From the NCBI GenBank assembly GCA_041584755.1, contig JBFHDK010000037.1, positions 1 through 29,860 on the forward strand: a DNA stretch of 29,860 nucleotides, read 5' to 3'. Source of the stretch: HB2-32-21 sp003448675. Lineage in GTDB: Bacteria; Pseudomonadota; Gammaproteobacteria; Pseudomonadales; Porticoccaceae. Positions 8,401 through 16,227 of this stretch are shown here, in pieces. Numbering within the stretch: position 1 is the first letter of the stretch; each line of letters begins with the position of its first letter. The notes beneath the pieces were generated by a model, which worked only from the letters and a program-made list of their open reading frames with translations, had not been told where the DNA came from and ran no database searches. Made by a program: the position numbers and the translations under genes.

Positions 8401-8954
8401 TATTCCCCGTGTTCGCGCACTGTATCGACATTATGATAGCCGGCCAGCTGCAATTGCCGGCGCAGGGCGCTAATATCGACGGTGTCGCCGGTGCGGTATA
8501 CAAAACTGTTGCCGGCGATGAAAGCCGGTGGCGCCAGGCGGTGCATGGCGGTGGTGACCGGAACGATGACAATTCCCCGTTCGAGCCTGGGCAGGCGGTA
8601 GAGTGTCGCCAGACGCTCGGAAATAATATCCTCATGGGGTGAGAACAAATCGTAGGGCAGTGTCTCCCAGTCCGGAAACTGCACAATGGGCAAATTCTCG
8701 GCCTCCGCTTCGGTTTCGCCGCGAAAAAACACGCATTCGTTAGCCAGGGTGGCTGCGGATTTTGCCGATGCGCTCAGAATCAGGGTAATGCCCGGGTGGG
8801 CCCGGGCAGCCGTGACCAGCGCCAGTGCCTGAGCCGCGCCTTGAAGGTGCTGCCATGTACGTCGCTCGCCAGGTTTGCGGGCGGGGCTGACGCCAAGGCC
8901 CTCGAGATGGGAGTGGCTGGTATGTTTGGGGTGGGGAACCTGGCTTGGGGACAT
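5433..8954 (-). CDS. mfd: transcription-repair coupling factor Mfd
   Basis: This 1173-residue ATP-driven DNA translocase pushes stalled RNA polymerase off DNA lesions and recruits UvrA for excision repair. The N-terminal UvrB-homology module (about residues 30-350, e.g. FPDWETLPYD) is followed by the RNA-polymerase-interacting domain (VHIDHGVGRYQGL near 510-530). Next come the two RecG-like helicase domains and the C-terminal UvrA-masking domain. Walker A is GDVGFGKTE with Lys658, and the DEEH box starts at Asp753. The TIIETGIDVPSANT and QLRGRVGRS helicase motifs are intact. Length is close to the 1148 residues of E. coli Mfd. ATG 8954 lacks a clear ribosome-binding site. The N-terminal 25 residues look variable and could start slightly later. 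It is cotranscribed with csiV. Confidence 0.97.
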   Translation of the reverse strand: MSPSQVPHPKHTSHSHLEGLGVSPARKPGERRTWQHLQGAAQALALVTAARAHPGITLILSASAKSAATLANECVFFRGETEAEAENLPIVQFPDWETLPYDLFSPHEDIISERLATLYRLPRLERGIVIVPVTTAMHRLAPPAFIAGNSFVYRTGDTVDISALRRQLQLAGYHNVDTVREHGEYAVRGALIDVYPMGASLPVRIDLFGDEIETLRRFDPESQLSTEKIPAIELLPGREFPHSDAGIKHFLDNWHDEFDVDPSACTVYQDVKAGLLPGGIEYYLPLFFEHCASLFDYLPDETLVFTEANINEAVQHFWHEVNERYSEYGVDPRRPLLKPARVFMPVEEWFSALGALPRTDFDSSGETPATESHCFHSMKLPDVSIDAKAQQPLANIEDYLLKNDGKALLCAESAGRREVLLELLASIDIVPEVLSGWSDFVGADKGLYICVYPLERGLAIPGLGISLISETELFGQQIMQRRRRQRGYDSGEQIIKSLTELQLGAAVVHIDHGVGRYQGLKIFEVDSEPQEFLSLSYADDAKLYVPVANLHLISRYSSGDDEHAPLHRLGSDQWQKARDKAARQIRDTAAELLGIYAERAAHQGFKYDVSMNDYRAFCAEFPFEETPDQLDAIDAVCRDMSGDQPMDRLVCGDVGFGKTEVAMRAAFLAVANKRQVVILVPTTLLAQQHYDNFRDRFANWPVNIDVLSRFKTGKDQQRAIDAIANGETDILIGTHKLLNQQIDYRELGLLVIDEEHRFGVNQKEKLKGLRSEIDILTLTATPIPRTLNMAMGSLRDLSIIATPPARRLSVKTFIHQAEKRVIQEAVLRELLRGGQVYYLHNDVKSIERAAEELNAIVPDARIAIAHGQMRERELERVMSDFYHQRNNVLVCSTIIETGIDVPSANTIIINRADKLGLAQLHQLRGRVGRSHHQAYAYLLTPHPKLMSDDAHKRLEAIAAADHLGSGFTLATHDLEIRGAGELLGDGQSGHIHNIGFSLYMELLEKAVAAVRRGETLDLDTDARSSTEVNLNIPALIPDDYVPDIHNRLILYKRIGNTKTGGQIRELQVEMIDRFGLLPQYVKNLFTVTEMRQRIEKLGITRLDAGPNGGKIEFATHTCIEPIKIVELVQNHPDIFRLQGASELRFTTEMFSAEERLDVVSDILDQLASEPEPA

Positions 8955-8980
8955 GGAATACTTGGTCGGGAAAATCCGTT

Positions 8981-9009
8981 ATTGTAGCGATCGCGGTGCT
9001 CCCGGCCCA
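8981..9009 (-). promoter_or_regulatory. possible mfd promoter
   Basis: On the minus strand a TACAAT -10 element (plus-strand 8981-8986) lies about 27 bases before the mfd start. The hexamer at 17-bp spacing (plus 9004-9009, TGGGCC on minus) is a poor -35, so this rests mainly on the -10 and its position in the divergent gap. Confidence 0.25.
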
Positions 9010-9066
9010 GTACCAGGGGTTACTTCTTCTATCCAGTGCTTTACATTGTTTTGTGTGCCTTTATTT

Positions 9067-9753
9067 ATGATGTTCCAGTTCAAAGGTTTCCATGGGCCGA
9101 TTTTGCTGCTGATTTGTTTTCTTTTATATGGCTGTGGTGGTTTTCGGGTAACGAATCTGGCCAAGGGTGATATTGATTTTGTTGCCGACGCCCACTACGG
9201 TGAAACCCAGGCACTGCTTAAATCCCTGTGCATCAAGCTCTACCGGCGCAACCCCGCTGAACTGGCAAAAGGTGATGCGACGGAAGTGAATCAGCGACTG
9301 GGGCAGCTGTTTTCCCATGCTGGACCGGTGCGACTGGCGGAGCTCAATTTTGCCCAGGGCACCGAGGCTTTGGAGCTTGCACTGGATCCGAGCTTTGGGG
9401 GCGATCGGGTGCTGGCGCTGATGGCCGGTTTGGTGGGCATGTATCGCCACGCTTATGAATACCGCGCCGAGTCTTTTATGTTTGATCAGCTGGACGAGCA
9501 AAAACTCTATCAAAGTGCTCGTAACACGGAAATCCTTCTCTGGCGACTGAAGGCAAGCACCGCTGTCGGCGCCAGGCCCCTGGTGCTCACCAACAGTCTG
9601 CCCGGAGAGCCGGAGAACCTCAGCTTCGAGCGCCTGTTTGGCAAGTTGATTGCCCTGCAGGACATGATGGCGGAGATTGTTTCCCAGCAAAATGACCGCC
9701 TGATTAATAAAGTGACGCAGAATGTGGCGTCGATGGTGTTTTTTCCCCTTTGA
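9067..9753 (+). CDS. predicted lipoprotein of unknown function
   Basis: I do not recognise the family. The product is about 228 residues with an N-terminal lipoprotein signal: a hydrophobic stretch (residues 11-20) followed by LLYGC, giving lipidated Cys23. Tyr at the -2 position of the lipobox is unusual. The mature part is mostly helical, with segments that look like short repeats of an alpha-solenoid (AHYGETQALLKSLC, HAYEYRAESFMFD), and ends in a hydrophobic MVFFPL. The frame stays open upstream to 8875, but that would run into the mfd promoter region and mfd coding sequence, and ATG 9067 places the signal sequence correctly; ATG 9070 is equally possible. It is divergent from mfd and upstream of gap. 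LolCDE, encoded later in the window, would be expected to export it if it goes to the outer membrane. Confidence 0.75.
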   Translation: MMFQFKGFHGPILLLICFLLYGCGGFRVTNLAKGDIDFVADAHYGETQALLKSLCIKLYRRNPAELAKGDATEVNQRLGQLFSHAGPVRLAELNFAQGTEALELALDPSFGGDRVLALMAGLVGMYRHAYEYRAESFMFDQLDEQKLYQSARNTEILLWRLKASTAVGARPLVLTNSLPGEPENLSFERLFGKLIALQDMMAEIVSQQNDRLINKVTQNVASMVFFPL

Positions 9754-9820
9754 ATTTGACGTTGTTCGCCTTGTTGGTGACGCAATCTGTTAAGCAATCG
9801 TGTAATAGGTGGCTGTCTTA

Positions 9821-9849
9821 TTGCACTCGTGGGGGCTAATCACGATAAT
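9821..9849 (+). promoter_or_regulatory. possible gap promoter
   Basis: TTGCAC (9821-9826) and GATAAT (9844-9849) are separated by exactly 17 bases and would start transcription near 9856, about 50 bases before the gap start. The -10 matches five of six consensus bases and the -35 three of six. A small CCGC/GCGG hairpin follows in the leader. Confidence 0.4.
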
Positions 9850-9907
9850 AGCCGCGCTTTTGCGGACCCTCCTTATATATCCTCCACTGACAGACAGGTA
9901 ACTAGCG

Positions 9908-11362
9908 GTGATACGACCCCAACCGACGGATTTCTTCAAAGACTGGAAAGAGCGCGAGGCCCTGGCCGAGGCGATGATCCCGATTATTGGCAGGCTTTAT
10001 CGGGAAAATAATGTCTCGGTCTATATTTACGGTCGCAATATGGTGAATCTGGCGGTCACTGATATCATGAAGGCCCACCGTTTTGTGCGCCAGATCGAAA
10101 GCAATGAGTTGTCGGAGTTTGACACCTTCCCCCTGATTGAGGCGCTTGGGAAATTGGACCTGGGGCCTGCCCATATCGACATCGGCAAGCTGACGGTTCA
10201 GTATCTTGAGCAGGGTAACGGTCAGGATCGAGGGGCTTTTCTCGATTCCAAAATTGGTGATGACATCGGCACCACCCGTAAGCCCCTACCCGAGCCCCAG
10301 GATGTAGTGCTCTACGGCTTTGGCCGGATCGGACGTCTGGTGGCGAGATTGTTGGTGGCTAAAGCTGGCGGCGGCGACTGTTTACGCTTACGCGCCATTG
10401 TGGTTCGTAAGGGCAAGAGCAGCGACGATCTGGCCAAGCGCGCCAGCCTGCTGCGCCGCGATTCCGTGCATGGGCCTTTTAAAGGTACCATTCGGGTGCT
10501 GCCCGAGGAAAACAAGTTGGTATGTAACGGCAATGTGATTCAGGTGATTTACGCTGACGCACCGGAAGAAGTCGATTACACCGCCTACGGTATTAGTAAT
10601 GCAATTATTGTCGACAATACCGGCGTATGGCGTGACGAAGCGGGCCTGGGTCGGCATCTCAACAGCCCCGGTGCCAGTAAAGTCATCCTCACCGCCCCCG
10701 GCAAGGACAATATTCCCAACGTGGTTTACGGCATTAATAACCACGAAATTAAGGGCGACAGCAAGCTGGTTTCGGCGGCTTCCTGTACCACCAATGCCAT
10801 CGTGCCGGTGCTCAAGGCGCTGATGGATGAATACGGTATTCGCAGCGGCCATGTAGAAACCGTTCATGCCTATACCAATGATCAGAACCTGATTGATAAC
10901 TACCACAAGGGTGAGCGTCGCGGTCGTAGTGCGGCCCTGAACATGGTTTTGACTGAAACCGGCGCGGCCAAGGCCGTGGCCAAGGTAATCCCCGACCTGG
11001 CTGGCAAACTGACCGGCAACGCGATCCGGGTCCCGACTCCCAATGTCTCCATGGCAATCTTGAATCTGCAGCTGGATAGTGAAACCGATGTCGAGTCGCT
11101 CAATGAGTTTATGCGCCGTACGGCTCTACATTCGCCCCTGCAACAGCAGATCGGTTATACCCGTTCCCGCGAGGCGGTGTCCACGGACTTTGTTGGGGAC
11201 CGACACGCTTGCGTGTTTGACTCGCGCGCCACTATCGTCGATGGCAACAGCTGCGTCCTCTATTGCTGGTATGACAATGAGTTTGGCTACAGTTGTCAGG
11301 TCGTGCGCTGTCTGGAGCAAATGGCCGGCGTCCAGTGGGCTATGTATCCCCTGGCAAAATAG
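9908..11362 (+). CDS. gap: glyceraldehyde-3-phosphate dehydrogenase, long form with N-terminal extension
   Basis: This 484-residue enzyme converts glyceraldehyde-3-phosphate and phosphate to 1,3-bisphosphoglycerate with NAD(P)+, or runs in reverse. The catalytic core starts only at about residue 130: the Rossmann motif GFGRIGR is at 137-143, and SCTTN carries the catalytic Cys293. HAYTNDQ and YDNEFGYS are standard GAPDH motifs. The first 130 residues (EREALAEAMIPIIGRLYREN, then KAHRFVR) are an extra domain absent from ordinary 335-residue GAPDHs and shared with the long Pseudomonas homologue next to mfd. The start is GTG 9908, because an in-frame TAA lies at 9899-9901 and AGG is suitably placed. 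The loop insertion DNYHKGERRGRSAA is normal for this form. The role of the extension and cofactor preference are unknown to me. Confidence 0.93.
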   Translation: MIRPQPTDFFKDWKEREALAEAMIPIIGRLYRENNVSVYIYGRNMVNLAVTDIMKAHRFVRQIESNELSEFDTFPLIEALGKLDLGPAHIDIGKLTVQYLEQGNGQDRGAFLDSKIGDDIGTTRKPLPEPQDVVLYGFGRIGRLVARLLVAKAGGGDCLRLRAIVVRKGKSSDDLAKRASLLRRDSVHGPFKGTIRVLPEENKLVCNGNVIQVIYADAPEEVDYTAYGISNAIIVDNTGVWRDEAGLGRHLNSPGASKVILTAPGKDNIPNVVYGINNHEIKGDSKLVSAASCTTNAIVPVLKALMDEYGIRSGHVETVHAYTNDQNLIDNYHKGERRGRSAALNMVLTETGAAKAVAKVIPDLAGKLTGNAIRVPTPNVSMAILNLQLDSETDVESLNEFMRRTALHSPLQQQIGYTRSREAVSTDFVGDRHACVFDSRATIVDGNSCVLYCWYDNEFGYSCQVVRCLEQMAGVQWAMYPLAK

Positions 11363-11447
11363 TCGGCACCGGTTTGCGCCGAAGCAACCGGGAGCGACTC
11401 ACCCGATAATGGCGGCAGCTTGGCTGGCCAAGGGCCCGGTGGCGCTA

Positions 11448-11475
11448 TATAATCCGGCCCCGTTTACACCGGTGT
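11448..11475 (+). promoter_or_regulatory. nqrA: candidate nqr operon -10 element and adjacent palindrome
   Basis: A perfect TATAAT lies at 11448-11453. No good -35 sits at 17 bp; TTGGCT at 11420-11425 is 22 bp away, so an activator may be needed if this is real. The 10-bp palindrome ACACCGGTGT at 11466-11475 would fall just after the start of transcription and could be an operator. The resulting leader before nqrA is about 155 bases and GC-rich, with a predicted GCTGG-CTGC-CCAGC hairpin. Confidence 0.35.
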
Positions 11476-11547
11476 GGATAGGGTTTAGCTAAGCTTCCGC
11501 CGGTGTCTCCCCAGGGTGGCGCTGGCTGCCCAGCCGTCTGGCGGTGC

Positions 11548-11619
11548 ATGGACTCATGCCCCGGGCGGGTGAATGTGTTTACGATAAACGCGACTATAGA
11601 GTGGGAATGTTGTCTATGA
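11548..11619 (+). CDS. possible 23-residue leader ORF before nqrA
   Basis: ATG 11548 opens a 23-codon frame whose TGA (11617-11619) overlaps the nqrA start as ATGA. The weak ribosome-binding site is GGCGG just upstream. The peptide has three cysteines but no recognised function. It may be chance; it is listed because the overlap would give translational coupling with nqrA. Confidence 0.2.
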   Translation: MDSCPGRVNVFTINATIEWECCL

Positions 11620-12953
11620 TCAAAATCCGTAAGGGATTGAACCTGCCCATATCCGGTGTGCCCGAGCAGAAGATATATGACGGCCCGGTGGTTAAGGAAG
11701 TAGCAGTTGTCGGTCCCGATTACGTTGGCATGAAGCCGACCATGGCTGTCAAGGAAGGGGACAGAGTCAAGCTGGGACAGCCGTTATTCACAGATAAAAA
11801 GAACCCTGGTGTTGTATTTACCTCTCCCGGCTGCGGCACGGTGGCGGCTATCAACCGTGGTGAACGTCGTCGACTGTTATCCGTTGTCGTCACCCTTGAT
11901 GGCGATGAAGAGCTTACTTTTGATAGCGTTGCTGCTGCCGACCTGGGTGGTCTGGAGCGCTTGAAAGTGGTGAATGCCCTGGTATCTTCCGGGCTCTGGA
12001 CAGGGTTGCGCACCCGGCCCTATTCAAAAGTGCCGGCTATTGATGCCACGCCCAAATCCATTTTCGTGACCGCCATTGATACCAACCCTTTGGCCGCCGA
12101 CCCAGCGCTGGTGATCGGTGAGCGCAGCGAAGATTTCCAGAATGGTCTTAAAGTGCTGACTCGCCTCACCGAGGGCGCGGTGCACTTGTGTAGCGCTGCT
12201 GGCGCCGATATTCCCGGTGCCGAGGGCGTGACGGCCCACCAGTTTGATGGTCCCCATCCGGCGGGCCTGGTTGGCACCCATATTCACTTTGTCGACCCGA
12301 TAGTGGGTGATAAGGAAATCTGGCATATCGGCTACCAGGACGTTATCGCTTTTGGTGCTTTCTTTACCACGGGTCGTATCCCCACCGAGCGGGTGGTGAG
12401 CTTTGCCGGCCCGCACGTGCAATCACCTCGTCTGGTGCGAACACGGGCAGGCGCCGAGCTGTCGTCAATGACAGCCGGGCAGCTAAATGATGGAGAGGCG
12501 CGGGTGATTTCCGGTTCCGTGCTGTCCGGTCGCAATGCCGGAGAAGGCCTGGCTTATCTGGGGCGTTATCACACACAGGTGAGTGTGATTCGCGAAGGCC
12601 GCGAACGTAACTTTATCCAATATATGTCGGTTGGCGCCAATCGGCACTCTTCCCTGCCGATCTACCTGTCGAATCTGACCAAGGGCAAGCGCTTTGAGAT
12701 GAACTCAAGCACCAACGGCAGTGAGCGAGCCATGGTGCCGCTGGGTAATTATGAGCAGGTGATGCCCCTGGATATTCTGCCCACCCAGTTGCTGCGCGCG
12801 CTGGTGGTGGGCGATACCCAGATGGCCCAGCGCCTGGGTTGCCTGGAGCTGGATGAAGAAGATCTGGCGCTGTGCACTTATGTGTGCGTGGGTAAATATG
12901 AATATGGTCCGATTCTGCGGGATAACCTGAGCAGAATCGAGAAAGAGGGTTAG
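11616..12953 (+). CDS. nqrA: Na+-translocating NADH:quinone reductase subunit A
   Basis: NqrA is the cytoplasmic subunit of the six-subunit sodium pump Na+-NQR and takes part in ubiquinone reduction. The product is 445 residues, against 446 in Vibrio cholerae. It begins with the family sequence MIKIRKGLNLPISG, and a KEGDRVKLGQPLF lipoyl-like hammerhead segment lies at about residues 48-60. ATG 11616 is chosen over upstream in-frame starts (to 11544) because it reproduces the family N terminus, and GGGA lies nine bases before it. It is the first gene of a tightly packed nqrABCDEF operon; its stop TAG is followed within five bases by the nqrB start. No cofactor is expected in this subunit. Confidence 0.96.
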   Translation: MIKIRKGLNLPISGVPEQKIYDGPVVKEVAVVGPDYVGMKPTMAVKEGDRVKLGQPLFTDKKNPGVVFTSPGCGTVAAINRGERRRLLSVVVTLDGDEELTFDSVAAADLGGLERLKVVNALVSSGLWTGLRTRPYSKVPAIDATPKSIFVTAIDTNPLAADPALVIGERSEDFQNGLKVLTRLTEGAVHLCSAAGADIPGAEGVTAHQFDGPHPAGLVGTHIHFVDPIVGDKEIWHIGYQDVIAFGAFFTTGRIPTERVVSFAGPHVQSPRLVRTRAGAELSSMTAGQLNDGEARVISGSVLSGRNAGEGLAYLGRYHTQVSVIREGRERNFIQYMSVGANRHSSLPIYLSNLTKGKRFEMNSSTNGSERAMVPLGNYEQVMPLDILPTQLLRALVVGDTQMAQRLGCLELDEEDLALCTYVCVGKYEYGPILRDNLSRIEKEG

Positions 12954-12958
12954 TGGTC

Positions 12959-14161
12959 ATGGCGCTGAGAAAGTTACTTGACAGCCTGGAGCCGCATTTC
13001 GAGAAAGGCGGTAAGTACGAGAAATGGTACGCGCTTTACGAGGCGGTGGATACGATCTTTTATTCGCCATCCAGCGTTACCAAAACTGGCTCACACGTAC
13101 GGGACGGCGTTGACTTAAAGCGGGTCATGATTACCGTCTGGCTGGCGGCTTTCCCCGCCATGTTCTACGGCATGTACAACCTCGGCTTCCAGGCGAACAC
13201 AGCCATGATGGCCGCAGGTATTGCCGAAGTTGAAGGCTGGCACGGTGCGTTAATTGCCATGCTTGCCGGCCACGATCCTGGCAGCATCTGGGATTGTTTC
13301 TGGTACGGCGCTGTTTATTTCCTGCCTATATATGCTGTTACCTTCATCGTTGGTGGTTTCTGGGAAGTGGTGTTTGCCACCGTCCGTGGCCATGAAATTA
13401 ACGAAGGTTTCTTTGTAACCTCCATTCTTTACGCGCTGATCTGCCCGCCGGATGTACCATTGTGGATGGTGGCTCTGGGTATCAGTTTTGGTGTGGTGAT
13501 CGGCAAGGAAATTTTTGGCGGCACTGGCAAAAATTTCCTCAATCCGGCGCTGACCGGTCGTGCCTTCCTGTTTTTCGCCTACCCGGCGGAAATGTCTGGC
13601 GATGCGGTCTGGGTGGCAGTTGATGGTTATACCGGCGCCACGGCGCTGTCGGTGGCCGCCAGTGATGGTATGACTGCCCTGACCAGCCAGCTCACCTGGA
13701 TGGATGCTTTTATCGGTCGCATGCCCGGCTCGGTCGGTGAGGTATCGACCCTGGCGATTCTTCTGGGTGGTCTGATATTGCTTTATACCCGCATTGCTTC
13801 CTGGCGTATTGTGGTAGGTGTGCTGGCGGGTATGATTGCCTTGTCGACACTGTTTAATTTTGTCGGAGATCCGGAGTCCAATCCCATGATGGGTATGCCC
13901 TGGCACTGGCATCTGGTGATCGGCGGTTTTGCTTTCGGTATGATTTTTATGGCCACGGATCCGGTCTCGGCGTCCATGACCAACACAGGCAAATACTGGT
14001 TTGGCGCCTTGATCGGGGTCATGGTGGTACTGATTCGCGTGGTTAATCCCGCTTTTCCCGAGGGCATGATGCTGGCGATTCTATTCGCCAACCTGTTTGC
14101 CCCCCTGATTGATCATTTCGTGGTTGAGGCTAACGTTAAACGGAGGCTTGCACGTGGCTAG
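12959..14161 (+). CDS. nqrB: Na+-NQR subunit B, covalent FMN subunit
   Basis: NqrB is the large membrane subunit that carries riboflavin and a covalent FMN and forms a main part of the sodium path. The product is 400 residues with about ten hydrophobic segments. The soluble N-terminal part (LEPHFEKGGKYEKWYALYEA) matches the family, as does the SHVRDGVDLKR stretch before the first helix. The FMN attachment motif reads TGAT, with Thr228 as the acceptor, corresponding to Thr236 of V. cholerae. ATG 12959 is preferred over GTG 12953 because AGAGGG lies eight bases upstream and the family starts MxLxKxL. Its end overlaps nqrC by eight bases. Flavinylation would be done by ApbE encoded downstream. 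Confidence 0.97.
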   Translation: MALRKLLDSLEPHFEKGGKYEKWYALYEAVDTIFYSPSSVTKTGSHVRDGVDLKRVMITVWLAAFPAMFYGMYNLGFQANTAMMAAGIAEVEGWHGALIAMLAGHDPGSIWDCFWYGAVYFLPIYAVTFIVGGFWEVVFATVRGHEINEGFFVTSILYALICPPDVPLWMVALGISFGVVIGKEIFGGTGKNFLNPALTGRAFLFFAYPAEMSGDAVWVAVDGYTGATALSVAASDGMTALTSQLTWMDAFIGRMPGSVGEVSTLAILLGGLILLYTRIASWRIVVGVLAGMIALSTLFNFVGDPESNPMMGMPWHWHLVIGGFAFGMIFMATDPVSASMTNTGKYWFGALIGVMVVLIRVVNPAFPEGMMLAILFANLFAPLIDHFVVEANVKRRLARG

Positions 14162-14927
14162 TAAGGAATCGGTCGGCAATACCGTTAAAGTTGCGTTGCT
14201 CCTGTGTATCGTCTGTTCGGTGTTCGTGTCGGCTGCGGCGGTGCTTCTGCGTCCCACCCAGCAGGCGAACAAGGATTTGGACCGAAAAACCAACATTCTG
14301 GCTGCCGCCGGTTTGTTAAAGGACGACGCCAGTGTTGAGGAACAATTCGCTGCGGTATCTACTCGACTCGTGGATTTTTCTACTGGGAAATTTTCCGATG
14401 CGGTGGACGTTACGACCTACGATCAGCGTAAGGCCAGTAAGGACCCCGCGCTTTCTGAAGCCCTGTCGAGTGACGACGATATCGCCGGGATTCAGCGTCA
14501 GGCCAAATACGGCGTGGTTTATCTGGTCGAAAACGAGCAGGGGGTCGACAAGGTTATCCTGCCTGTTAAGGGATACGGACTCTGGTCGACCCTCTACGGC
14601 TTTCTGGCTCTGGACGCGGATTTCAATACTGTCGCCGGCATCGGTTTCTACGAGCATGCCGAAACCCCCGGACTGGGCGGCGAGGTGGATAACCCCCTCT
14701 GGAAGCAGAAGTGGATTGGCAAGCGCGTTTACGGTGACGGAAGCGGTGTGGCTTTGAGTGTGATCAAGGGTGAAGTGGACACCAGCCGCCCGCAGGCCGT
14801 GCATCAGATTGACGGCCTGTCCGGCGCGACCCTGACTGGTCGAGGGGTTGATAACCTGATCCGCTTCTGGCTCGGTGAGAGCGGTTATGCAAACTTTCTC
14901 ACCAATCTGAAAAACGGCGAGGCCTGA
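14154..14927 (+). CDS. nqrC: Na+-NQR subunit C, covalent FMN subunit
   Basis: NqrC is a periplasm-exposed subunit with a single N-terminal membrane helix (about residues 14-33). It receives electrons through a covalently bound FMN. The product is 257 residues, the same length as in V. cholerae. The flavin motif is SGATLTG with acceptor Thr226. Other family markers are GLWSTLYGFLALD and the ETPGLGGEVD segment. Start is GTG 14154, giving the family start MASKES and preceded by GGAGG seven bases away; ATG or GTG codons further upstream lie inside nqrB. It overlaps nqrB by eight bases, pointing to translational coupling. Four flavin-domain regions are intact. Confidence 0.97.
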   Translation: MASKESVGNTVKVALLLCIVCSVFVSAAAVLLRPTQQANKDLDRKTNILAAAGLLKDDASVEEQFAAVSTRLVDFSTGKFSDAVDVTTYDQRKASKDPALSEALSSDDDIAGIQRQAKYGVVYLVENEQGVDKVILPVKGYGLWSTLYGFLALDADFNTVAGIGFYEHAETPGLGGEVDNPLWKQKWIGKRVYGDGSGVALSVIKGEVDTSRPQAVHQIDGLSGATLTGRGVDNLIRFWLGESGYANFLTNLKNGEA

Positions 14928-14944
14928 TTAAGGGGTAGAAGAAA

Positions 14945-15610
14945 ATGGCTGAAAAAACACAAGACATCCTGTTTAAGCCGGTATTCGAAAATAACCCCAT
15001 CGCTTTGCAGATACTGGGTATCTGCTCGGCGCTGGCGGTCACTTCGCAAATGTCAGTGGCCTTCGTGATGTGTATCGCGTTGACCGCGGTAACGGCGTTT
15101 TCCAACCTGTTTGTGTCTCTGATTCGGAATCAGATTCCCAGTAATATCCGCATTATTGTGCAGATGACCATTATTGCTTCGTTGGTTATTGTGGTCGACC
15201 AGGTGCTCAAGGCAGTGGCCTACGACATCAGTAAGCAATTGTCGGTTTTTGTTGGTCTGATTATCACTAATTGTATCGTCATGGGCCGAGCCGAAGCCTT
15301 TGCCATGAAGAATCCGCCGGTGGAGAGCTTCCTCGACGGTATCGGTAACGGTCTGGGTTACAGCGTGATTCTGATGACCCTGGCGGTGATCCGCGAACTG
15401 TTTGGATCCGGCAAGCTGTTCGGTGTTGAAATTCTGCCCGTGGCCAGCACCGGAGGCTGGTACATACCTAACGGTCTGTTGTTGCTGCCACCCAGTGCTT
15501 TCTTCCTGATCGGTGGTTTCATCTGGGTGCTACGCGCCCTCAAACCCGGCCAGGTGGAAGAAGAGGAATTTAAAATGGCGCCCAACACCAAAGCCGGGGA
15601 GGTAGCGTGA
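14945..15610 (+). CDS. nqrD: Na+-NQR subunit D
   Basis: NqrD is an integral membrane subunit of 221 residues with about six helices. With NqrE it forms the inverted-repeat core that holds an iron centre in the membrane. The two conserved cysteines are visible as Cys27 in LGICSALAVT and Cys110 in IITNCIVMGRAEAFA. ATG 14945 has a GGGG ribosome-binding site and follows nqrC by 17 bases. The C-terminal tail (EEEEFKMAP) is charged. Its stop overlaps the nqrE start by one base (TGATG). Confidence 0.96.
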   Translation: MAEKTQDILFKPVFENNPIALQILGICSALAVTSQMSVAFVMCIALTAVTAFSNLFVSLIRNQIPSNIRIIVQMTIIASLVIVVDQVLKAVAYDISKQLSVFVGLIITNCIVMGRAEAFAMKNPPVESFLDGIGNGLGYSVILMTLAVIRELFGSGKLFGVEILPVASTGGWYIPNGLLLLPPSAFFLIGGFIWVLRALKPGQVEEEEFKMAPNTKAGEVA

Positions 15611-16227
15611 TGGAACAGTATATCGGCCTGTTTATTCGTGCCGTTTTCATTGAAAACATGGCGCTAAGTTTCTTTCTCGGCATGTGCACCTTTCTCGCTA
15701 TCTCCAAAAAGGTCAGTGCTGCGATTGGCTTGGGCATTGCGGTAGTTGTAGTCCTTACTATTACCGTACCGGTCAATAATCTGTTGTACTCCATCCTGCT
15801 GGCTGAAGGCGCGCTGGCCTGGACCGGCATTGAGGCCCTTCGCACCGTTGATCTTAGCTTCCTCGGCCTGCTTACCTATATTGGTGTGATTGCGGCCATA
15901 GTTCAGATTATGGAGATGGTTCTCGATAAATACGTGCCGGCCCTCTATAACGCGCTGGGCGTGTTTTTGCCGTTGATTACGGTTAACTGTGCCATCCTGG
16001 GTGCTTCACTGTTTATGGTGGAGCGCAGTTACAACTTCGGAGAGAGTGTCGTTTACGGTTTTGGTTCAGGTGTGGGCTGGGCGCTGGCCATCGTGGCGCT
16101 GGCGGGTATTCGCGAAAAGCTCAAGTACAGCGACATGCCTGAAGGCCTGAAAGGTCTGGGCGGCACTTTTATGATTGTTGGTCTTATGTCCCTTGGCTTT
16201 ATGTCATTTGGAGGCATCAACCTCTAA
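15610..16227 (+). CDS. nqrE: Na+-NQR subunit E
   Basis: NqrE is the 205-residue partner of NqrD, homologous to it and inserted in the opposite orientation. The conserved cysteine Cys26 in FFLGMCTFLA and the second in ITVNCAILG are both present and are the expected ligands of the intramembrane iron-sulfur centre. ATG 15610 is chosen over GTG 15607 because the family starts ME-x-Y and GGGAGG lies at good distance. After this gene the otherwise tight operon has a 96-base gap before nqrF with a fresh ribosome-binding site. Confidence 0.96.
   Translation: MEQYIGLFIRAVFIENMALSFFLGMCTFLAISKKVSAAIGLGIAVVVVLTITVPVNNLLYSILLAEGALAWTGIEALRTVDLSFLGLLTYIGVIAAIVQIMEMVLDKYVPALYNALGVFLPLITVNCAILGASLFMVERSYNFGESVVYGFGSGVGWALAIVALAGIREKLKYSDMPEGLKGLGGTFMIVGLMSLGFMSFGGINL

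Noticed and set aside
8987..8994. GCGATCGC octamer near mfd
   Set aside because: A single short palindrome; not a repeat family within this window.
8875..9066. Upstream extension of the lipoprotein frame
   Set aside because: It overlaps the mfd start and its promoter region, and would bury the lipoprotein signal in the middle of the protein.
11544..11615. Longer nqrA starts in frame
   Set aside because: They add residues before the conserved NqrA N terminus, and ATG 11616 has its own ribosome-binding site.
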